The position numbers were made by a program, and so were the translations under genes. 64,000 bases of DNA from Pelagibacterales bacterium SAG-MED05 (GTDB lineage: Bacteria > Pseudomonadota > Alphaproteobacteria > Pelagibacterales > Pelagibacteraceae): contig JACWDC010000001.1 of the NCBI GenBank assembly GCA_014654415.1, forward strand, positions 1-64,000. The letters run 5' to 3'. Positions 17,745 to 26,018 of this stretch are shown here, one piece after another; within the stretch, counting starts at the first letter, position 1; each line of letters starts with the position of its first letter. The notes under the pieces were generated by a model. The model saw only the letters and a program-made list of their open reading frames with translations. It searched no databases and was not told the DNA's origin.

Positions 17745-18491
17745 TTAATTTTTTTTTATTTCACCTTCATTTGTATGAATATGATCATGACTATGTTTGT
17801 ATCTTGTTAATATTTGAGAGGCTTGTTCTCCAAATAAAGCTTTATATTCATTATTTTTTGCAACATCTATTGGAGAGCCTGAACAACAAACGTGACCGTT
17901 TAGACAAACAACATGGTCAGTAGCACTCATTACAGTATGTAAGTCGTGAGAAATCAATAGTATTCCACAATTTAATTCATCTGAAATTTTCTTTATAAGT
18001 TCGTAAAGAGCAATTTCGCCAGTAAAATCCACTCCTTGTACTGGTTCATCAAGCACTAAAAGATCTGGTTTTTTTGAAATAGCTCTTGCAAGCAATACTC
18101 TTTGAAACTCACCGCCTGATAAGTCGCCCAAATTTTTATCTTTAAGATGAATAACACCTGTTAAAGATAAAGCTTCGTTAATAGCTTCATCTTTGAGATT
18201 TTCAGTTAGTACCATGAAATCATTCACTCTAAGTGGCAATGTCCAATCAATTGAAATTTTTTGAGGAACATATCCAACTTTATTCGTGTATTTCTCAACT
18301 TCTCCATCGATTTTTTTATAAATTCCTAAAGCAATTTTAGCGGTGGTGCTTTTTCCAGAACCATTAGGACCAATAAGAGTAACTATTTTACCCTTTTCAA
18401 TTTCTAGTGATACTCCTTTAACGAGCCATTTGCCGTTTATACGAAAACCGGCTTGTTTTAATTTTACTAAAATATTTTGATTTAAGCTCAT
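17745..18491 (-). CDS. znuC: Zinc ABC transporter ATP-binding protein ZnuC
   Basis: The ATPase of the zinc importer. Walker A is GPNGSGKST (41-49), the signature is LSGGEFQR, Walker B is LLVLDEPVQG, and the switch His is in LLISHD. The C-terminal tail contains HSHDHIH, a metal-binding stretch often present in ZnuC. Divergent from znuA with 72 nt between them, which contain two Zur-like operators. Confidence 0.95.
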   Translation of the reverse strand: MSLNQNILVKLKQAGFRINGKWLVKGVSLEIEKGKIVTLIGPNGSGKSTTAKIALGIYKKIDGEVEKYTNKVGYVPQKISIDWTLPLRVNDFMVLTENLKDEAINEALSLTGVIHLKDKNLGDLSGGEFQRVLLARAISKKPDLLVLDEPVQGVDFTGEIALYELIKKISDELNCGILLISHDLHTVMSATDHVVCLNGHVCCSGSPIDVAKNNEYKALFGEQASQILTRYKHSHDHIHTNEGEIKKN

Positions 18492-18512
18492 TTTATCTCT
18501 TGACTCTAAAAC

Positions 18513-18543
18513 GTTATATTATTACATGCTGTTATATTATAAC
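18513..18543. promoter_or_regulatory. Tandem Zur-type operators between znuC and znuA
   Basis: Two nearly identical 13-mers, GTTATATTATTAC (18513-18525) and GTTATATTATAAC (18531-18543), start 18 bp apart in the 72-nt divergent promoter region. Each is a GTTAT-ATAAC dyad around three central bases, like Zur boxes of alphaproteobacteria. Their position suits repression of both directions at high zinc. Confidence 0.6.
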
Positions 18544-18563
18544 AATTCTAACATACTATTATT

Positions 18564-19541
18564 ATGAAAAACATTAAAAAATTACCATTTATATTATCAA
18601 TATTATCTCTATTTATTATTTTCTCACCAGCAAAAGCTGACATCAAAGTAGTTGCATCAATAAAACCTATACACTCATTAGCAAGTTATTTGATGGATGG
18701 GGTAGGTAAACCAGATTTAATAGTAGATGGATATGCTTCACCACACGGATTTGCAATGAAACCATCTCACGCTAAAATGTTACAAAATGCTGACTTAATC
18801 TTTTGGATTGGCGAAGACTTAGAAAGTTTTTTAGAAAAACCATTAAATTCAATAGCAAAAAAAGCTGAAAAAATAGAGTTAATGGAAATTAAAGGTTTAA
18901 ATAAATTAGAATTTAGAGAAAGAAACATATTTGAAGGACATGACGATCATGGGCATGACGAGCATAAAAAAGAAGACGAACATAAAGAACATGGTCATAA
19001 AGAAGATAAACACGATGATCACCATGAGCATGCTCACGGTGAACATGATCCACACATTTGGCTAGATCCAATGAACGCAAAAGTGATTTTAAAAGAAATG
19101 GCAGAACATTTAATAGAAAATGATCAAAAAAATGCATCTACGTATAAAGCTAATTTAAAAAAAGCACTCAAAGATTTAGATAAACTTACAAAAAAAGCAA
19201 AATCTGATTTAAATAAAGATTTTAAATCGATTGTTTTCCATGACGCCTATCAATATTTTGAAAAAAGATTTGATGTAAATGTTTTGGGAGCTTTTACTGT
19301 AAATACAGATGTATTGCCTGGAGCTGAACAATTATCTGAAATCAGAGAAATAATTGAACATGACAAAGTAAGTTGTGTGTTTTCTGAACCTCAATTTAAT
19401 CCTGACATAATCAATGCAGTAGCGAAAGATATGAATATTAAAACTGGTGTTTTAGATCCATTGGGAGCCACTTTAACTCCAGGAAAAACTTTATATTTTG
19501 ATCTAATTAGCAATATGTCTAAGTCCTTTAAAAGTTGTTAA
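18564..19541 (+). CDS. znuA: Zinc ABC transporter substrate-binding protein ZnuA
   Basis: A periplasmic cluster A-I binding protein. A signal peptide ends at AKA (residues 23-25). His62 in ASPHGF and the conserved HDPHIWLDP contribute zinc ligands. Between them, residues 126-161 form an acidic loop with 13 histidines, typical of ZnuA and thought to gather zinc. A second lobe contains FHDAYQYFEKRF and FSEPQFNP. The 325 residues are normal. It is divergent from znuC and shares its operator region. Confidence 0.95.
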   Translation: MKNIKKLPFILSILSLFIIFSPAKADIKVVASIKPIHSLASYLMDGVGKPDLIVDGYASPHGFAMKPSHAKMLQNADLIFWIGEDLESFLEKPLNSIAKKAEKIELMEIKGLNKLEFRERNIFEGHDDHGHDEHKKEDEHKEHGHKEDKHDDHHEHAHGEHDPHIWLDPMNAKVILKEMAEHLIENDQKNASTYKANLKKALKDLDKLTKKAKSDLNKDFKSIVFHDAYQYFEKRFDVNVLGAFTVNTDVLPGAEQLSEIREIIEHDKVSCVFSEPQFNPDIINAVAKDMNIKTGVLDPLGATLTPGKTLYFDLISNMSKSFKSC

Positions 19542-19612
19542 TTTTTTAGGTCAAAGTATCTTTCTCTTATAAATTGTAATAAATTCTTAGTAAACAATAA
19601 TTATAGGAGGGA

Positions 19613-19678
19613 GACGATGATCTTGGTGATGAGATTCCAGAGTTTATCGAGAAAAAAGTTAAAGCCTCGTCTGGTTAA
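19613..19678 (+). pseudogene. Remnant of a second, diverged gcrA 3' end
   Basis: The in-frame codons read DDDLGDEIPEFIEKKVKASSG and a stop, matching the GcrA C terminus (DDLGEEIPEFIEKKVK). Over the first 17 codons I count 10 base differences, and every one falls at a third codon position. Nothing of the rest of gcrA is present, since an in-frame stop (TAG) lies just upstream. It therefore came from a gcrA allele that was under protein-level selection and not from a recent local copy. It marks the edge of the zinc-cluster segment. Confidence 0.85.
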
Positions 19679-19711
19679 CAAAACTTTAACATTACAATCA
19701 TATAATTAACT

Positions 19712-19939
19712 ATGAAGTTTATTAAAAAATACCTTAAATGGTTAAGTACTTTTTTAGTTCTTACAGGTATTTTATTAACAAATTTGAATATGTATCCAGT
19801 AAATATAATGTTTCATGGAGCTGGAGTTGTTGGTTGGACTATTGCAGGTTTTATTTCTAAGGATAAAGCAATATTAACTAATTTTGGGTTACAGATACCA
19901 TTATTTATTATTGGTTTTTATCAAATTTTGGTTCCGTAA
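19712..19939 (+). CDS. Small membrane protein of unknown function
   Basis: Seventy-five residues with three hydrophobic stretches (about 10-27, 33-48 and 58-75), separated by a short loop with a conserved-looking FHGAGVVGW. I do not recognise the family with certainty. It follows the gcrA remnant and precedes the arsC-like gene by 26 nt on the same strand, so it might be co-transcribed. Length, start and hydrophobic pattern make it a credible gene. Confidence 0.65.
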   Translation: MKFIKKYLKWLSTFLVLTGILLTNLNMYPVNIMFHGAGVVGWTIAGFISKDKAILTNFGLQIPLFIIGFYQILVP

Positions 19940-19965
19940 GTTCGGGACACTTCAAAACATTTTTT

Positions 19966-20409
19966 ATGAGGAAAACAAAAACAATATTGTTTGTTTGTAC
20001 TGGAAACTCCGCGAGAAGCATAATAGCTGAAAGTATTGTAAATAAAAATTACCGAAATCAATTCATCGCATTTAGTGCCGGAAGTAATCCTTCAGGAAAA
20101 ATCAATCCTTACATTAAAGAGTATCTTGAAGGAAAAAAATTTAATTTAGACACTTATTATTCAAAAAATTTTGATGAATTTTTAAAAAATGATATTGATA
20201 TTGATTACGTGATTACAGTTTGTAATAACGCTAATAAAGAAGTTTGTCCTGTATGGCCCAAAAAAAAGACCATTACACACTGGGATATTGAGGACCCTGT
20301 TGAAAAATTTAAAAAAACTAAAAATAAAGATAAAATAAATTTAATAGCTGAAGAAACTTATAATATAATTAATGAAAAAATTAAAAATTGGATAAAAAAT
20401 GAAAAGTAA
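19966..20409 (+). CDS. arsC: Arsenate reductase, thioredoxin-coupled low-molecular-weight phosphatase type
   Basis: It reduces arsenate to arsenite. The P-loop is CTGNSARS (Cys11), and the redox Cys pair lies in TVCNNANKEVCPVWP, followed by HWDIEDP, as in the Staphylococcus-type ArsC family. The 147 residues are close to the family length. Its 3' end overlaps the aquaporin gene by 11 nt, and the pairing suggests arsenite leaves through that channel. Members of this family can also be phosphotyrosine phosphatases, but the three Cys favour arsenate. Confidence 0.88.
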   Translation: MRKTKTILFVCTGNSARSIIAESIVNKNYRNQFIAFSAGSNPSGKINPYIKEYLEGKKFNLDTYYSKNFDEFLKNDIDIDYVITVCNNANKEVCPVWPKKKTITHWDIEDPVEKFKKTKNKDKINLIAEETYNIINEKIKNWIKNEK

Positions 20410-21046
20410 AAAAATATTTATTGGTGAATTTATAGGAAGTTGTTTTTTAGTCATGATAATTGTTGGTTCAGGTATTATGGCTCAAAATCTAACTGATGAC
20501 GTCGCTGTAATGTTAATAGCGAATACTTTAGCTACAGGTGCAGGATTATTTGTTCTGATTACTTCAATCGGTGATATCTCTGGAGCACATTTCAATCCTG
20601 TCGTTACTTTAGCAATGTATTTTACCAATAAGATTAAAAAAAATTTAATTATCATTTATATCTCAGCTCAAATCTTAGGTTGCATGTTAGGAGTAATGTT
20701 GGCTAATTTTATGTTTGATCTTCCTTTGTTACAGCTATCAGAGAAGATTAGACCTGGAATAAATATTTTTACAGCTGAGATCATTGCAACTTTTGGATTA
20801 ATTTTTGTGATATTCGGATCTTTAAAAAGTGGTAAACTTGCAGTCGCCTCATCAGTTGCGACTTTTATAACAGCTGGTTATTGGTTTACCTCTTCAACTT
20901 CATTTGCAAATCCAGCGGTAGCAATTGCAAGAACTTTTACAGACACATTTACTGGAATTAATTACTTAAATACCCCTAGCTATATCATTGCTGAAATTAT
21001 TGGTGGAATATTAGCTGTCTATTTAATTAGAAAAATTTTTTTATAG
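20399..21046 (+). CDS. MIP family aquaporin, probable arsenite/aquaglyceroporin channel (AqpS-like)
   Basis: A six-helix channel protein of 215 residues. The two half-helix motifs are NPV (in GAHFNPVVTLA) and NPA (in SFANPAVAIAR, with the selectivity-filter Arg). It overlaps arsC by 11 nt. In Sinorhizobium meliloti an aqpS-arsC pair is known to detoxify arsenate by reducing it and letting arsenite diffuse out, and the same job is inferred here. Water or glycerol transport cannot be excluded from sequence. Confidence 0.85.
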   Translation: MKSKKIFIGEFIGSCFLVMIIVGSGIMAQNLTDDVAVMLIANTLATGAGLFVLITSIGDISGAHFNPVVTLAMYFTNKIKKNLIIIYISAQILGCMLGVMLANFMFDLPLLQLSEKIRPGINIFTAEIIATFGLIFVIFGSLKSGKLAVASSVATFITAGYWFTSSTSFANPAVAIARTFTDTFTGINYLNTPSYIIAEIIGGILAVYLIRKIFL

Positions 21047-21054
21047 TTGGAGGG

Positions 21055-21085
21055 TAGCCCAAGGTAATATTAATACCTTGGGCTA
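21055..21085. other. Perfect 12-bp hairpin after the aquaporin gene
   Basis: tagcccaaggta and taccttgggcta form a perfect 12-bp stem around a 7-nt loop, 9 nt past the aquaporin stop. No T run follows on either strand, so it is not a canonical Rho-independent terminator. It may protect the 3' end of the arsC-aquaporin mRNA. Confidence 0.6.
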
Positions 21086-21177
21086 ATTAATAAACGACCA
21101 GTTGGGAGACTGATGAACATTTAATAATATAGAAATGCTAAAAAAATATTTAAGTTAAGTTAAAGATTTATTAATTT

Positions 21178-22683
21178 TCAAGAATAAATGACATTAGAGT
21201 CGACATTCATCTCTTTTGCTAAATTTTTAAGTCTTTTAGTTACTTGTTTTGAGACTATATCACTATGATTTTTAGGTATTTTCAAAAAAATAGTCTTATT
21301 TCTTTTATAAATTTTAAATTCATCTAACAACAACGAAGACATGCTTGTAAGTGACTCTGCTAACCTTAAAGCAGATCCCACTTGCTTTGAGGATAAAATC
21401 TCGTTGTTATTTAATAAGGATAGAAACTGATAATTCGGGTTATATTTTAAGCCACAATGTCTCCAGAAACTTGCTGTTGCAACTTTTACTCTATCTCTAT
21501 GTTCTAGTTTTAGTAATGGAGTATTTAACACTTCCATAAAAACTAGCTCTGCTTTTTGAAAAGCTCCTAGGCCCCAATCCATTTTACTTAAGATACAAGC
21601 CAAGGTTAGTAATCTTCGATTAAAATATTCGTTGTCTTCAAATAATGGTGAAATAAAATTAAAATATTTCTCAAAACTCTTTCCATAGTCCCCTTTTTTA
21701 AAAGATATACCATCAGTTTTTAATTTGAAAATTTCATCCTCGCTCATTCCTTGGTTTATAATTGTATTCATATGTCCCTCTCTCAGTCCACTGATTGAGC
21801 AAATAACTTTTGAGGGGCTTGCTACTTCAATTATTTCGTTAAGTATTATAGAGCTAAAAGGTAAATAGGGAGTTCTAGATTTAGTAATATATTCCATTGA
21901 TTTCAAAGATGATTTATTAAATTTTGAAATTCTGTTTAAGTATTTAACTGCTGCATCTTTTGAGAGCTTATATTGATGCAAAATATGTAATGGGTGTTTT
22001 TCTTTAAAGAGATGATATTTAAATAATGATCTCCAAGTCCCTCCTACCAAATATATATTTTTAAATTTCTTTTTAGAAAGCCATTTTTCATCTCTTAAAA
22101 GTTTTCTAACATATTTTCCCAAATTTCTTTTTTTTATAATAGGATTATTTTCAAGTCTTAATACTCCAAGAGGTAAAGAGGTTGTTTCAAAAATTTGATT
22201 GTTAGAAACTCTGGCAAGTTCTAAACTTCCACCTCCTAAATCTGCAACAAGTCCATCTACTTCATCAAATCCTACCATTACACCGTTTGCTGATGTTCTT
22301 GCTTCTTCCTCGCCAGATAATACTAGTGGTTTTTTATTAAATGTTTTTTCAATTTCTCTTAAAAATTCACTTGCATCAGTGGCCTCTCTAAAAGCTGCTG
22401 TAGCAATAATTTCTAAATCTTGAACGTCTGAAATATCTAAAATTTCTTTAAATCTATTTAGAACTTTTAAAGAACTTTTAATTCCATCAGGATTTAGTTT
22501 TTTAGATTTATCTAGATTTTTTCCAAGTTTGCAAACTGCTTTTTCATTAAAAACTGGAATTGGAGAAATTTTAAAATTATCGTATATGAGCATTCTTATT
22601 GAATTTGATCCAAGATCTATTATGGCTTGCTTAGACTTTTTATTAGACTGAAATTTAAAAAGATTTTTTAATTCTGGTTTCAT
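21178..22683 (-). CDS. ppx: Exopolyphosphatase, Ppx/GppA family
   Basis: It releases phosphate from polyphosphate and may also hydrolyse pppGpp. The ASKHA fold is visible in AIIDLGSNSIRMLIYD near residue 20 and in LVADLGGGSLELARV. The C-terminal half resembles the HD-like domain of long Ppx proteins. The 501 residues match the long form. It overlaps the end of ppk by 4 nt, so synthesis and breakdown of polyphosphate are encoded together, next to the pho/pst cluster. Confidence 0.93.
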   Translation of the reverse strand: MKPELKNLFKFQSNKKSKQAIIDLGSNSIRMLIYDNFKISPIPVFNEKAVCKLGKNLDKSKKLNPDGIKSSLKVLNRFKEILDISDVQDLEIIATAAFREATDASEFLREIEKTFNKKPLVLSGEEEARTSANGVMVGFDEVDGLVADLGGGSLELARVSNNQIFETTSLPLGVLRLENNPIIKKRNLGKYVRKLLRDEKWLSKKKFKNIYLVGGTWRSLFKYHLFKEKHPLHILHQYKLSKDAAVKYLNRISKFNKSSLKSMEYITKSRTPYLPFSSIILNEIIEVASPSKVICSISGLREGHMNTIINQGMSEDEIFKLKTDGISFKKGDYGKSFEKYFNFISPLFEDNEYFNRRLLTLACILSKMDWGLGAFQKAELVFMEVLNTPLLKLEHRDRVKVATASFWRHCGLKYNPNYQFLSLLNNNEILSSKQVGSALRLAESLTSMSSLLLDEFKIYKRNKTIFLKIPKNHSDIVSKQVTKRLKNLAKEMNVDSNVIYS

Positions 22684-24806
22684 TTTACCAATCTTAAATT
22701 TTGAGGTTTAGCTCTTAAAATTGACTTACCACGACCTGATAAACTTGGGTTCTTCATGAAATAGGAATGTGCGGAAAAGCCTTTTTCTTGTTCTTTATGA
22801 TAGTTTCCTAAGCTATCTAAATACCATGTTTCTGATTTATCTTTAAAGTTGGCTAACATAATTTGATCTAAAATTTGCTCATGCACAGTATTGTTTTCTA
22901 TCGGAATTATAATTTCAATTCTTCTATCTAAATTTCTAGGCATTAAATCTGCAGATGAAATATATACCTGATTCTCTCGAGAAGGCATAGAACTACCATT
23001 TGCAAAACAATAAATTCTTGAGTGTTCTAAAAATCTGCCAATAAGGCTTTTTACTTTTATATTTTCAGATTGACCTTTAACTCCAGGTCTTAAGCAGCAT
23101 ACGCCTCGTACTGATAAGTTTATTTTTACTCCTGCGTTTGAAGCTTCATAAAATTTCTTAATAATTCCAGGGTCTACAAGAGAATTCATTTTTGCCCATA
23201 TTTCTGCAGGTTTTCCTTTACTTGCATTTACAATTTCATTTTCAATTTTTTCTTCAAAAAAATTCCTACTATTTAATGGAGACATAAAAATTTTATTCAA
23301 TTTTTTGGGTTTTGCATAACCAGTTACATAATTGAAAAATTTTTCAACATCTTTGGCCAAGTCTTGATTAGAGCTAAACAGTGATAAGTCAGTATAAATT
23401 TTTGCGTTAATTGGATGATAGTTTCCTGTGCCTAAGTGAACATAGCTTCGCGTTTTTGCTCCTTCTTTTCTTAAAACTAAACTTGCCTTTGCATGCGTTT
23501 TGTATTTTGCGAATCCGTAAACAATTTGAACGCCAGCTTTCTCTAGTTTCCTAGATAATTCAATATTAGCTTCCTCATCAAATCGAGCTTTTATTTCTAT
23601 TACGGCTGTAACAACTTTTCCGTTTTCTGCTGCTCTACTTAGTGCTTTTACGATAGGAGAGTCAGGTGTGGTTCGATACAAAGTTTGTTTGATACCGATA
23701 ACTTTGGGATCTTTTGCTGCAGCTTCTAAAAATTGAATTACTACATCAAAAGTTTCAAAAGGGTGGTGTACAACAAAATCTTTACTTCTTATAGCTGAAA
23801 AAAATTTATCATCAAATTCCTTCAATCTTTCAACTTCTCTAGGATTAAACTTTTTAAATCTCAGCTTTGGATCTTTCTTTTTACAAATTTCATCTATATC
23901 TTGTATTCCAACCAATCCTTCAACCTCATAAATATGATCTTCATCCATTTTAAATTTTTTTGAAATAAAATTTAAAAGGTCTTTATTTGAATTAGTGAGT
24001 ACTTCAAGTTTAACTACATTTCCCCTTCTTCTTTTCTTAATTGCTTTTTCAAAATATCTCACAAGATCAGCAGCTTCATCATCTATTTCAATTTCACTGT
24101 CTCTAATTATTTTAAACTGCAAACTTGCCTCGATATTATGGTCTGGAAATATTTCGTTGGCAAATTTACAAATTACGTCATCAATTGTGACAAATTCATT
24201 TATTTTTTCAGAATTGTTTAGCGATATAAATTTTGGAAGCGCTCTTGGTATAACTATAATTGCGTTTAGTTCTCTTTTTTTTTTAATTCTGCTCATTCTT
24301 AATAAGATTGCTTGGCCTTTATTTGATATAAAAGGAAAGGGATGTGATGGGTCGATGGCAGTAGGTGTTATTATAGGATAAATTGTTTCCTGAAAATATT
24401 CTCTCAGATACATAAGATCCTTCTTATTTAATTCTGAAATTTTTCTAATAAAAATTTTTTCTTTTGATAGCTCCTTTTTCAGCTCAAGGAACGCTTCGTT
24501 TTGCTTCTTTAATAGATCTTTAGTTTTTAATACGACCCTGTTTAATTGATCCTCTGCAGTTAATCCATCTGCGCTTAATTCGTCAAAACCATCTTTAATT
24601 TGATTAAAAAGTCCAGCGACTCTTACCATAAAAAATTCATCTAAATTTGTACCTGCGATTGATAAAAATTTTACTCTTTCAAATAGAGGATTTGTTTTAT
24701 CTTTTGACTCTTCTAAAACACGATCATTAAACTGAAGCCAAGATAATTCTCTGTTTATGAGTTGATTGCTAATATTAGCGTTTTCTGAAAATGATGCTTT
24801 CGACAT
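22680..24806 (-). CDS. ppk: Polyphosphate kinase 1
   Basis: It makes polyphosphate from ATP. The 708 residues show the N-terminal NRELSWLQFNDRVLEE, then FFMVRVAGL, and the catalytic core with GIKQTLYRT, IEIKARFDEEANI and YGFAKYKTHAKASLV containing the phosphorylated His region, then YVHLGTGNYHP. A second His lies in FLEHSRIY. Upstream it faces sixA with only 22 nt between the start codons. Confidence 0.97.
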   Translation of the reverse strand: MSKASFSENANISNQLINRELSWLQFNDRVLEESKDKTNPLFERVKFLSIAGTNLDEFFMVRVAGLFNQIKDGFDELSADGLTAEDQLNRVVLKTKDLLKKQNEAFLELKKELSKEKIFIRKISELNKKDLMYLREYFQETIYPIITPTAIDPSHPFPFISNKGQAILLRMSRIKKKRELNAIIVIPRALPKFISLNNSEKINEFVTIDDVICKFANEIFPDHNIEASLQFKIIRDSEIEIDDEAADLVRYFEKAIKKRRRGNVVKLEVLTNSNKDLLNFISKKFKMDEDHIYEVEGLVGIQDIDEICKKKDPKLRFKKFNPREVERLKEFDDKFFSAIRSKDFVVHHPFETFDVVIQFLEAAAKDPKVIGIKQTLYRTTPDSPIVKALSRAAENGKVVTAVIEIKARFDEEANIELSRKLEKAGVQIVYGFAKYKTHAKASLVLRKEGAKTRSYVHLGTGNYHPINAKIYTDLSLFSSNQDLAKDVEKFFNYVTGYAKPKKLNKIFMSPLNSRNFFEEKIENEIVNASKGKPAEIWAKMNSLVDPGIIKKFYEASNAGVKINLSVRGVCCLRPGVKGQSENIKVKSLIGRFLEHSRIYCFANGSSMPSRENQVYISSADLMPRNLDRRIEIIIPIENNTVHEQILDQIMLANFKDKSETWYLDSLGNYHKEQEKGFSAHSYFMKNPSLSGRGKSILRAKPQNLRLVK

Positions 24807-24828
24807 ATATAAATGTTAAATTAAAAAT

Positions 24829-25353
24829 ATGTTTAAATTATATGCGATGAGACACGCTAAATCTAGTTGGGATTTTCCAGATTTAGATGATCATGACAGG
24901 CCATTGAATAAAAGAGGGGTAAATTCAGCAAAATTAATTTGTGAATTTTTTATTAAAAAGAAATTAAAATTTGATTTAGTTTATTGCTCGTCCTCTAAAA
25001 GGACAATACAAACATTAAATATATTGTCAGAAAAAATCAGTTTTAAGAAAATTATTAAAAAAAAAGCGCTTTATCATGCTAGTGAGGATGAAATTATTCA
25101 TATCTTAAAACAAACAGTTGATAATTATAAAACTTTACTTTTAATCAATCATGAACCTTCAATTAGTGAACTCATAAATCGAATCTGTCTTAAAGAAAAC
25201 TCTGATCAATTTGAAAATTTAAAAAGAAAATTTCCTACTGCAGCCGTTGCTGAAGTAAGTTTTAATTTCAATGATTGGAAGAAGTTATCAAAAGTTAAAG
25301 GAAAATTAATATCATTTATAAAGCCAAAAGATCTTCAAGCATCTAAGGAATAG
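24829..25353 (+). CDS. sixA: Phosphohistidine phosphatase SixA family protein
   Basis: A histidine-phosphatase-fold protein of 174 residues. The catalytic RHG-like motif is MRHAKSSWD (residues 7-15), the second Arg is in CSSSKRTIQT, and a later catalytic His is in INHEPSI. SixA proteins remove phosphate from histidine on phosphotransfer proteins. The target here is unknown. The gene starts 22 nt from ppk and its end overlaps convergent phoB by 19 nt. Confidence 0.88.
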   Translation: MFKLYAMRHAKSSWDFPDLDDHDRPLNKRGVNSAKLICEFFIKKKLKFDLVYCSSSKRTIQTLNILSEKISFKKIIKKKALYHASEDEIIHILKQTVDNYKTLLLINHEPSISELINRICLKENSDQFENLKRKFPTAAVAEVSFNFNDWKKLSKVKGKLISFIKPKDLQASKE

Positions 25354-26018
25354 CCAGCAGATCTTACTGTTCTGATAAGATCTTTCTTGCCATCAATATT
25401 TATTGCTTTTCTTAGTCTTCTTATATGAACATCTATAGTTCTGGACTCCACATAAATATCATCTCCCCATACAGAATTTAGAAGTTGCTCACGCGAATAT
25501 ACTCTTTTTGGATTCTTTATTAAAAAATCAATTAGTTTAAATTCGGTTGGGCCGACTATAACTTGTTTATCTGCTCTATAAACTCTTCGTTGAACTCTAT
25601 CTACTTTTAGATCCTCAAATACTACAACATCAGCGGCAACACTTGGTTTAGATCTCTTTAATAAAGCGTTAACTCTTGCAATAAGTTCTTTTTGGCTGAA
25701 TGGCTTAGTTACGTAGTCATCAGCTCCTGTTTCAAATCCTTTCAGTTTGTCTTCCTCTTCACCTTTGGCTGTTAACATAATGATTGGGATATTTTTGTGA
25801 AGATTGCTTCTTTTCAAATTTTTACAGACTTCAACACCTGAAATATCTGGCAACATCCAATCTAATAAAATTAAATCAGGATTTTTTTCCTTTATATTTC
25901 TAATAGCGTCTTCTCCATTGACTGCATAATCAACTTTGTGACCCTCTTTTTCTAAATTGTATTTAAGCAAAGTTACGATGGGCATTTCATCTTCAACTAT
26001 GAATAAATTTGCCCTCAT
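25335..26018 (-). CDS. phoB: Phosphate regulon response regulator PhoB
   Basis: An OmpR-family regulator of 227 residues. The receiver domain has the acidic pair in FIVEDEMP, the phospho-Asp in LLDWMLPDISG, and the Lys in VTKPFSQKELIAR. The winged helix ends with TIDVHIRRLRKAI and RTVRSAGYSL. It is the last gene of the pst operon, overlapping phoU by 1 nt, whereas its kinase phoR is at the other end of the cluster. Confidence 0.96.
   Translation of the reverse strand: MRANLFIVEDEMPIVTLLKYNLEKEGHKVDYAVNGEDAIRNIKEKNPDLILLDWMLPDISGVEVCKNLKRSNLHKNIPIIMLTAKGEEEDKLKGFETGADDYVTKPFSQKELIARVNALLKRSKPSVAADVVVFEDLKVDRVQRRVYRADKQVIVGPTEFKLIDFLIKNPKRVYSREQLLNSVWGDDIYVESRTIDVHIRRLRKAINIDGKKDLIRTVRSAGYSLDA

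Noticed and set aside
16524-19541. Zinc cluster as a conventional genomic island with integrase and att sites
   Set aside because: There is no integrase, tRNA target or short direct repeat. The only boundary signal is the divergent gcrA tail, which points to homologous recombination.
21055-21085. Hairpin after the aquaporin gene as a Rho-independent terminator
   Set aside because: The stem is perfect, but no T run follows on either strand, so I list it only as a hairpin.
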